Below, piece by piece: positions 58,415-64,000 of a stretch of DNA of 64,000 nt (position 1 is the first letter of the stretch; every line of letters begins with the position of its first letter). Source of the stretch: Cellulomonas sp. PhB150 (GTDB lineage Bacteria > Actinomycetota > Actinomycetes > Actinomycetales > Cellulomonadaceae); contig NZ_RKHX01000003.1 in NCBI RefSeq assembly GCF_003755175.1, positions 248,001-312,000 on the forward strand, given 5' to 3'. Both the position numbers and the translations under genes were made by a program. The notes under the pieces were generated by a model that saw only the letters and a program-made list of their open reading frames with translations, searched no databases and was not told the origin of the DNA.

Positions 58415-59257
58415 ATGACCATCGCCGTCACCGGAGCCACCGGCCAGCTGGGCCGCCTCATCGTCGAGGACCTGATCGAGGCCGGCGTCGCGCCGGACCA
58501 GATCGTCGCCGTCGGTCGCAGCGCCGAGCGCCTGGCCGGCCTGCCCGTCCGCACCGCCGTCGCGTCGTACGAGGATGTCGCGGCCTTGACCGCCGCGTTC
58601 GAGGGGGTCGACACCCTCGTCCTGGTGTCCGGCTCCGAGGTGGGCCAGCGGGTGCCGCAGCACACCAACGCGATCGAGGCCGCGAAGGCCGCGGGCGTCA
58701 CGCGCGTCGTCTACACGAGCGCCCCGCACGCGGACACCTCGGACCTGCTGCTGGTCCCCGAGCACCGCGCCACCGAGGAGCTCCTGCGCGCGTCCGGGCT
58801 CGCGTGGACCATCGTCCGCAACAACTGGTACACGGAGAACTACGCCCAGACCGTGGCCCAGGCACGGGAGACCGGAGTCATCCTCACGAGCACCGGCACC
58901 GGCCGGGTCGCCAGCGCGAGCCGGGCCGACTACGCCGCGGGCGCGGCAGCCGTCGCCGCGGGCGAGGGGCACGAGGGCCGCGTCTACGAGCTGACCGGTG
59001 ACGTCGCGTGGACGTTCGACGAGTTCGCGGCCGCCGTGGCCGAGGTGCTCGGGACGCCCGTCGTGCACCAGGCGGTCTCGGCCGACGAGCACGCGGAGAT
59101 CCTTGGCGGCGCCGGGCTCGACGAGGGCACCGTCGGGTTCGTCGTCGGCCTCGACCAGGGCATCGCGCGCGGCGACCTCGCGGACGCGACGGCGGACCTC
59201 CGGACGCTCATCGGCCGCCCGACGACGCCCCTCGCGGAGACCCTCCGCACGCTCTGA
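58415..59257 (+). CDS. NmrA-like NAD(P)H:quinone oxidoreductase (Qor2/YtfG type)
   Basis: The 280-residue protein has an NAD(P)-binding Rossmann fold (AVTGATGQLGRLIVEDLIEAG, G-x2-G-x2-G near residue 7). It continues with VVYTSAPHADTSDLLLVPEHRATEELLRASGLAWTIVRNNWYTENY, typical of QOR2 and other NmrA-like proteins, which reduce quinones with NADPH. No catalytic Tyr-x3-Lys of classical SDRs is seen. ATG 58415 has GAGAGGAA 6-7 nt upstream. Divergent HxlR regulator upstream; a terminator hairpin follows. Confidence 0.9.
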   Translation: MTIAVTGATGQLGRLIVEDLIEAGVAPDQIVAVGRSAERLAGLPVRTAVASYEDVAALTAAFEGVDTLVLVSGSEVGQRVPQHTNAIEAAKAAGVTRVVYTSAPHADTSDLLLVPEHRATEELLRASGLAWTIVRNNWYTENYAQTVAQARETGVILTSTGTGRVASASRADYAAGAAAVAAGEGHEGRVYELTGDVAWTFDEFAAAVAEVLGTPVVHQAVSADEHAEILGGAGLDEGTVGFVVGLDQGIARGDLADATADLRTLIGRPTTPLAETLRTL

Positions 59258-59270
59258 ACCGCAGGACGAC

Positions 59271-59307
59271 GACGGCCGGCTCCCCCGCGAAGGGGGTGCC
59301 GGCCGTC
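59271..59307. terminator. Hairpin between the oxidoreductase gene and the conservon
   Basis: GACGGCCGGCTCCCCC (59271-59286) pairs with GGGGGTGCCGGCCGTC (59292-59307) with one mismatch, loop GCGAA. It lies between two convergent genes and can serve both. Confidence 0.8.
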
Positions 59308-59324
59308 GGTCGTCGAGCGGAGCC

Positions 59325-59936
59325 TCAGCGGCTGCGCAGACGCTCCATCGCGAGCTGCACGAGCGAGATGAGAGCCTGCTTGGTGGCCGCACGCGAGCGC
59401 GCGTCCGTGTACAGCACCGGCACGTGCGGCGGGATCGCGAGGGCCTCGCGCACGTCCTCGAGCTGGTGCTTGGCGACTCCGTCGAAGCAGTTGACACCCA
59501 CGACGAACGGGATGCCACGGCTCTCGAAGTAGTCCACGGCCGGGAAGCACTGGTCGAGCCGGTCGGTGTCGACCAGGACGACGGCACCGATGGCGCCGCG
59601 GACCAGGTCGTCCCACATGAACAGGAACCGGTCCTGGCCAGGGGTGCCGAACAGGTAGAGCCAGAGCGACCCCGGCAGGGCGATGCGACCGAAGTCCATC
59701 GCCACCGTGGTGGTGGTCTTGCGGTCCGACACGCCACCGGCGTCGTCGACGCCGACAGAGTGCTCGGTCATCGCGGCCTCGGTGTTGAGGGGCTCGATGT
59801 CCGAGATGGACCCGATGAAGGTCGTCTTGCCGACGGCGAAACCGCCGGCGACGACGATCTTGACGACGGTGGGGGCGACAGACGAGGCGGTTCCGGCCGG
59901 AGCGGCCACCGCGGCGTCAGAGGGCGGAAATGCCAT
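59325..59936 (-). CDS. Conservon GTP-binding protein (CvnD-like)
   Basis: The 203-residue small GTPase of the bacterial MglA/Rab-like conservon group has a P-loop VVAGGFAVGKTTFIGSISDIEPL, switch region TTTTVAMDFGRIAL, the LFGTPGQDRFLFMWDDLVRGA G3 motif and VGVNCFDG in place of N/TKxD. ATG 59936 has GGAGAG 8 nt upstream and overlaps the end of the DUF742 gene by 20 nt; GTG 59945 is an alternative. It is the last gene of the cluster and probably acts as the switch output of the kinase-like, roadblock and DUF742 proteins encoded with it. Confidence 0.94.
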   Translation of the reverse strand: MAFPPSDAAVAAPAGTASSVAPTVVKIVVAGGFAVGKTTFIGSISDIEPLNTEAAMTEHSVGVDDAGGVSDRKTTTTVAMDFGRIALPGSLWLYLFGTPGQDRFLFMWDDLVRGAIGAVVLVDTDRLDQCFPAVDYFESRGIPFVVGVNCFDGVAKHQLEDVREALAIPPHVPVLYTDARSRAATKQALISLVQLAMERLRSR

Positions 59937-60294
59937 TGAGAACACTCTCCAGCACGCTCAGGGACAGGGCGGGGGACTCACCGGTGTTGACCTCGACCGG
60001 CTGTGAGGCGTGCACGCGCACGTACTGCTGCTCGGAGAGATCGGACACGAGAATCCGGATCACGCCGAGAGGCAGGTGAAGAAGGGCCGAGAGCTCGGCG
60101 ACAGAGATGAACGTGCTCGTGGCGTGCTGCAGGATCGCGCGCTTCTCGGGCGTCAGACCCTGACTGATCACGGCGTCCGGCATGGCTTCGACCAGCGCCT
60201 CGAGAGGCAGGTCGGAGCGCGCCGAGCGCACGCGGCCACCGGTCACGGCATAGGGCCGGACCGTTCTGGCCTCGTACTCGATGTGCTCACTCAT
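59917..60294 (-). CDS. Conservon DUF742 protein (CvnC-like)
   Basis: Protein of 125 residues. YEARTVRPYAVTGGRVRSARSDLPLEALVEA is the conserved DUF742 N-terminus, and TPEKRAILQHATSTFISVAELSALLHLPLGVIRILVSDL is its winged-helix-like core. It lies 14 nt after the roadblock gene and overlaps the GTPase gene by 20 nt. In Streptomyces conservons this protein joins a membrane-associated complex with the GTPase. ATG 60294 start. Confidence 0.94.
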   Translation of the reverse strand: MSEHIEYEARTVRPYAVTGGRVRSARSDLPLEALVEAMPDAVISQGLTPEKRAILQHATSTFISVAELSALLHLPLGVIRILVSDLSEQQYVRVHASQPVEVNTGESPALSLSVLESVLNGISAL

Positions 60295-60308
60295 GTGGAT
60301 GCCCCGTC

Positions 60309-60758
60309 TCAGGCGACCGGTGCTCGGACCGCACCGTCGACGGGGAGCTGGCCACGCATCTCAGAGATGAGCTGCGGGGTCAACGTCGCCTCGGTGCGAG
60401 AGACGAGCATCGCCATCTCGTAGCCGATGAGCCCGACGTCGCAGGTCGACTCGGCGACCACGGCAAGGACGGAGCCGTTCGAGACGCTCATGAGGAAGAG
60501 GAACAAGTTGTCCATCTCGATGATCGCCTGACGCACCTCCCCTGCACGCAGCTGGCGGGCCGCTCCACGGGTCAGGCTCGACATGCCGGACACAATGGCG
60601 GCGAGCTGGTCGCCGCTGGTGCGGTCGAGCTGCTCGGACATCGCCATGAGCAGACCGTCCGCCGACACCACGAGTGTGTGGCGAGTGCCGGGCACGGTCC
60701 GGACGAAGTTGTCCAGGAGCCAGCCGAAGTTGGCTGCCTCGGTGCTGAGCGCGGTCAC
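60309..60758 (-). CDS. Conservon roadblock/LC7 protein (CvnB-like)
   Basis: Roadblock-fold protein of 149 residues: FGWLLDNFVRTVPGTRHTLVVSADGLLMAMSEQLDRTSGDQLAAIVSGMSSLTRGAARQL and the later LFLMSVSNGSVLAVVAESTCDVGLIGYEMAMLVSR. Such proteins bind and regulate the partner small GTPase. GTG 60758 has AAGGAGGAAG directly upstream, the strongest ribosome site in the cluster. 76 nt separate it from the kinase-like gene. Confidence 0.95.
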   Translation of the reverse strand: MTALSTEAANFGWLLDNFVRTVPGTRHTLVVSADGLLMAMSEQLDRTSGDQLAAIVSGMSSLTRGAARQLRAGEVRQAIIEMDNLFLFLMSVSNGSVLAVVAESTCDVGLIGYEMAMLVSRTEATLTPQLISEMRGQLPVDGAVRAPVA

Positions 60759-60834
60759 ACTTCCTCCTTGCTGGTGCAGTCGAAGACTGCGGGGTCAGAC
60801 GTCTCCGTGGTGGAGGCGACGGTCGGGTGGTCGT

Positions 60835-63800
60835 TCACGGTGTGGTGCTGTTCTGATCCGCCGGGTCGCCCGCGGCGCGACGGCCGCGAGAGGTGCCCGA
60901 CTGGAAGTTCGAGAGGCGCGAACGCAGCTCGGCGGCGTCGCGCTGCACGGGTGCGGCGGACTCCTCGGGACCGGGCGCGGCAGCCGGCATGGCCGTCGGC
61001 ACGCGCTTGGTGAGGCGCTCCGCCTGACCGCCGACCGCCGCAGGGCGGTAGGCCGACAGCTGGCTGAGCTCCGACAGCGCCTGCTCCTGGATGTCGGAGC
61101 GGAGCGCGAGCATGGCCGCGACGTCGTCATCCAGCGTCCCGACCCGCGGTGCCACCGACGGCGGCAGCGAGGGGTGGGGGACCGACGACAGCGGGGCTGC
61201 GCCACCGGTGGCGGGACGCGCCCACTCCGGTGCGGACCAGGAGGCGTGGGGCGCGACGGGCTCGGGCGCCACCGGGGTGGGCTCGGGCGCCTGCGGCGCG
61301 TTCCACGATGCCGCCCACGACGGGGCTGCGGGCTGCTCGGCGACCGGGGCCACCTGCGCCGGCTGGGCCCAGGCCGACGAGCGGACGGGCTCGGCGGGAG
61401 CGGCGGGCTGCTGCTGCGGCGCGGGCGCCTCGGCGGCGACCTCGTCGCCCTTGCGCTTGCCGAACAGGCCGAAACGCTTGCGGCCCTTCTCGGCGGGAGC
61501 GGTCTGGACGACGTCCGCGAAGCCCTCGGGCGCCTGGGTCGTCGCGACCGTCGTCGGGGCCCAGGCCGGCTGCGCGAACGCGGCCTGCTCGGGAGCGACC
61601 TCGGCGGCGGGCTGGGCGACCTCGGGGGCGGACCACTCGGCGACGGGGGCTGCGACGGGCTCGGCGACCGGCTCGGCGACCGGCTCGACGTCCGCGCCAC
61701 GGCGCGTCAGCGGCTCGACGGCACCCGCGGCCTCGACCGGCGTGAACAGCTGCGTGTCCTCGTCGGCGACGAGCTCGGGCGTCGACCACGCGTGGTCACC
61801 CCAGGCCGGCGTGGTGGGAGCCCACTCGGGCTCCTCCACGACGGGCTCGATCTCCGGCGCGGCTGCGGTCTCGGCGACGGGCTCCAGGACGGGCTCGGGC
61901 GCGGCCTCGACCTCGGGCTCCGCCTCGAGCTGCGGGACGACCTCGGCCGGCTCGTCCCAGGACGGGACGGCGTCCCAGGTGGGCGTGGGCCAGGCCGGTG
62001 CGGCCTCGGCGGCGGGGGCCGTGTACGGCTCGGGGATCGCGGGGATCGCACCCGTGTGCCAGGCGCGAGCCTCGTCGAGCGTGCGCTCGAAGTCGCTCGA
62101 CGCCGGGGCGGCAGCAGCAGCGGCCGCTGCGGACCAGCCGGCGTAGCCGCTGTACGACGTGAACGCGCGGGCGGGCTCGGCGGCGGGCTGGGCCACCTCG
62201 GGGGCGGTCCACTCGGCGGCCGGCGTCTCCACGACGGGCTCCTCGACGACCGGCTCCTCGACGACCGGAGCGGTCCACTCGGCAGCGGGCTCGGCCCACT
62301 CCGCGGCGGGCTCCTCGACGACGGGCTCCTCCACGGCGGGAGCGGTCCACTCAGCGGCGGGCTCCTCGACGGTCGGAGCGGTCCACTCAGCGGCAGGCTC
62401 CTCGACGGCCGGAGCAGTCCACTCGGCGACCTCGGGAGCTGCCCATGCGGCGGCGGGCTCCTCCACGACAGGGGCGGTCCACTCGGCGGCGGGCTCGGCG
62501 ACCTCCGGAGCGGTCCACTCGGGAGCAGTCCACTCGGCAGCGGGCTCCTCCACCACAGGAGCAGTCCACTCAGCAGCAGGCTCCTCCACGACGGGAGCAG
62601 TCCACTCAGCAGCAGGGTCCTCCACGACAGGAGCAGTCCACTCGGCGGCGGGCTCGGCGGCGGCCTCCGGAGCAGTCCACTCGGGAGCAGTCCACTCAGC
62701 AGCAGGCTCCTCCACAGCGGGAGCAGTCCACTCGGCGGCCGGAGCCGCCCACTCGCCGGCGGGCTCCTCGTCGGAGACCAGGCCGGGGACCTCGTCGGCG
62801 GCCGCGTCGGCGTGGACGGGAGCCCAGGGCTCGTCGTCCTCGTCGACCAGCGACGGCACCACGATCGGCGCGACTGGCGCGGCGTGCGCACCGCCGAGCG
62901 CCATCCACGGGGCGCGCACCGGGTCGGCGGCCGGCGCGGAGGCGGACTCGGACGCGACGTCCTCGTCGGCGGCGACCTCGGCGGCCGTGCGGCCGCGGAA
63001 GCCGGAGAACAGGCCGGCGCGGGCCGCGGGCGAGGCCGGCGTCGTCGCGGCGGGGGCCTCGGCGTCCGGCTGCTGCCACGCGGCGGTGCCCGCACGGGTG
63101 CGGCTCGGCAGTCCACCGGCACCGGGGTTGACGGTCTCGGGGGACCAGTCGGCACCGGGGGTGGAGATGTCGGCCGTCAGGTTGCCGCTCGGGGCGTCGG
63201 GCAGGACCAGGTTGTCCTCGTCGAACGTCTTGCGGGGACGCGAGGGCAGGCCGACGACGGGGATCGCGGCGGACTCGTCGGACGCCTCGTCACCCTCGCC
63301 ACGACGACGACGCGGCAGGCCGAGCGACGTCTCGCCATCGGTGAGCGCGGCCAGGTCGACGGCCTCGGCGACGGGCGCCTCGCTCTCGACGAGGGCGGCC
63401 AGCTCGGCGGGCGAGTCGGGGGCCGTGCCGTAGAGCGCGGTCTCGGTCGCGGCGAACAGGTGCGCCGGGAACAGGACCGTGGTCTCCGTGCCGGTGCCGT
63501 TGGGCGCCTTCGCGAGCTGCACCGCCGCGCCGAGGCGGTGGGCGATGCGGCCGACGACGAAGAGGCCGAGGCGCTGGGCGCCGAGCATCTCGCCGGCACC
63601 GGTCGACGCGATCTTGGCGTTGGCGGCCTCGATCTCGGCGTCCGACATGCCCAGTCCGCTGTCGACGACCTTGACGGCCACGAACTGGCCCACGACGCCG
63701 GTGGAGACCGTGACGGCCGTCTCCGGCTCGGAGAACACGGTGGCGTTCTCCAGCAGCTCGGCGAGCAGGTGCGCGGCACCCAGGGCGTTGAAGCCGAGCA

Positions 63801-64000
63801 TGTGGGGGTCGACCTGCAGGTCGAGCTCGATGCGGTCGTACTGCTCGATCTCCGAGGAGGCCGTGCGGATCACGTCGGACAGCGGCATGGCGTCGCGCAG
63901 GCGGCGACCGGAGTCGATGCCGGCGAGCACGAGGAGGGACTCCGCGTTACGACGCATCCGGGTGGCGAGGTGGTCGAGGCGGAACAGGTTGGCCAGCGTG
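60835..64000 (-). CDS. Conservon sensor-kinase-like protein (CvnA-like) with long repeat-rich tail, 5' end missing
   Basis: The frame is open to the window end. The first visible residues TLANLFRLDHLATRMRRNAESLLVLAG are the dimerisation-like helix found in actinobacterial nitrate/sulfonate-type sensor kinases. The HATPase domain follows, with N-box AHLLAELLENATVFSEPETAV, G1 VVDSGLGMSDAEIEAANAKI and G2 LGLFVVGRIAHRLGA. After the ATPase comes an unusually long tail of about 850 residues, rich in Ala, Pro, Glu and Trp. It holds 14 EWTAP repeats and ends with FQSGTSRGRRAAGDPADQNSTTP. The extracellular sensor part and first membrane helices are outside the window. It is the first gene of the cluster; the conserved phospho-acceptor His is not visible. 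Confidence 0.92.
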   Translation of the reverse strand, partial: TLANLFRLDHLATRMRRNAESLLVLAGIDSGRRLRDAMPLSDVIRTASSEIEQYDRIELDLQVDPHMLGFNALGAAHLLAELLENATVFSEPETAVTVSTGVVGQFVAVKVVDSGLGMSDAEIEAANAKIASTGAGEMLGAQRLGLFVVGRIAHRLGAAVQLAKAPNGTGTETTVLFPAHLFAATETALYGTAPDSPAELAALVESEAPVAEAVDLAALTDGETSLGLPRRRRGEGDEASDESAAIPVVGLPSRPRKTFDEDNLVLPDAPSGNLTADISTPGADWSPETVNPGAGGLPSRTRAGTAAWQQPDAEAPAATTPASPAARAGLFSGFRGRTAAEVAADEDVASESASAPAADPVRAPWMALGGAHAAPVAPIVVPSLVDEDDEPWAPVHADAAADEVPGLVSDEEPAGEWAAPAAEWTAPAVEEPAAEWTAPEWTAPEAAAEPAAEWTAPVVEDPAAEWTAPVVEEPAAEWTAPVVEEPAAEWTAPEWTAPEVAEPAAEWTAPVVEEPAAAWAAPEVAEWTAPAVEEPAAEWTAPTVEEPAAEWTAPAVEEPVVEEPAAEWAEPAAEWTAPVVEEPVVEEPVVETPAAEWTAPEVAQPAAEPARAFTSYSGYAGWSAAAAAAAAPASSDFERTLDEARAWHTGAIPAIPEPYTAPAAEAAPAWPTPTWDAVPSWDEPAEVVPQLEAEPEVEAAPEPVLEPVAETAAAPEIEPVVEEPEWAPTTPAWGDHAWSTPELVADEDTQLFTPVEAAGAVEPLTRRGADVEPVAEPVAEPVAAPVAEWSAPEVAQPAAEVAPEQAAFAQPAWAPTTVATTQAPEGFADVVQTAPAEKGRKRFGLFGKRKGDEVAAEAPAPQQQPAAPAEPVRSSAWAQPAQVAPVAEQPAAPSWAASWNAPQAPEPTPVAPEPVAPHASWSAPEWARPATGGAAPLSSVPHPSLPPSVAPRVGTLDDDVAAMLALRSDIQEQALSELSQLSAYRPAAVGGQAERLTKRVPTAMPAAAPGPEESAAPVQRDAAELRSRLSNFQSGTSRGRRAAGDPADQNSTTP
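62190..62750 (-). repeat. EWTAP repeat array in the kinase tail
   Basis: Fourteen copies of EWTAP, mostly within a 12-residue unit PAAEWTAPVVEE (36 bp), with variants PVVEE, EVAE and EWTAP doublets. DNA of the central copies is nearly identical (GGAGCAGTCCACTCAGCAGC on the plus strand), consistent with recent unit duplication by slippage or recombination. Confidence 0.9.

Noticed and set aside
62190..62750. Possible CRISPR array because of regular 36-bp periodicity
   Set aside because: The units are contiguous and coding, with no unique spacers; there are no cas genes. No CRISPR array was seen anywhere in the window.
62159..63433. Plus-strand open frame with regular GAVHSAAGSS repeats
   Set aside because: It is the antisense reading of the EWTAP repeats in the conservon kinase; no ribosome site or signal peptide, and the minus strand has the kinase domain in frame.

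Overview
The window is very GC-rich, with codons strongly biased to G/C at the third position, dense gene packing, many GTG starts and mostly TGA stops. The gene content points to a cellulolytic actinobacterium of the Cellulomonas type: a modular CBM22/CE4/GH10 xylanase, two GH3 glycosidases, a CUT1 sugar transporter without its own ATPase, a Streptomyces-style conservon, and HspR/HAIR-type control of clpB. This assignment is an inference from content; no 16S or other marker gene is present.

Layout. (1) 1-3935: glycerol catabolism (glpD tail, glpF, glpK). (2) 4231-10325: SulP transporter, exonuclease III, two overlapping DUF4190 membrane proteins, GH3 beta-glucosidase. (3) 10361-11872: divergent VOC/MarR pair with two palindromic operators, then a TetR regulator. 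(4) 11903-15071: a minus-strand cassette with an immunity-like gene, a WXG-like small protein, a 672-residue toxin with a C-terminal nuclease domain, and a second immunity-like gene. (5) 15152-27850: a xylan-use locus with intracellular GH10, LacI regulator, GH3, MalFG-like permeases, lipoprotein binding protein and a 1509-residue secreted CE4-GH10 enzyme. Near-identical CGATAACGTTATCG-type palindromes lie upstream of the GH10 gene, the lacI gene, the transporter operon and the secreted enzyme, so one regulon is likely. (6) 28208-35108: a secreted protein of unknown function, a YqeY-like protein, a ScyD/ScyE-like protein, a TetR/epoxide hydrolase pair with twin operators, and clpB with a HAIR-like site. 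(7) 35239-46013: hydrolase, YihY-like, ClC and CDF membrane proteins, VOC protein, trmB, a LysR-like effector-domain protein with a DUF5997 protein, glycogen phosphorylase, M15 peptidase. (8) 46105-55736: three tRNA genes (Arg-ACG, Ser-GCU, Ser-UGA), LtrA, ThrE-type exporter, DHA2 exporter, two YdeI-family proteins flanking an RNB ribonuclease, an acetyltransferase and a small membrane protein. (9) 55746-59257: MpaB-like oxygenase, PIN-domain protein, GPP34 protein, HxlR regulator divergent from a quinone-oxidoreductase-like protein. (10) 59325-64000: a conservon (kinase-like protein, roadblock, DUF742, GTPase) whose kinase carries a long tail with 14 EWTAP repeats and runs off the window end.

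The most interesting items are the toxin cassette bracketed by two different immunity-like genes, the LacI xylan regulon with its visible operators, the fused deacetylase-xylanase, three tandem repeats at gene ends that place TGA in all three reading frames, and the EWTAP repeat array. Many genes lack a Shine-Dalgarno sequence and instead have a NANNNT hexamer 6-8 nt before the start codon, as expected for leaderless transcripts; this helped choose several starts.
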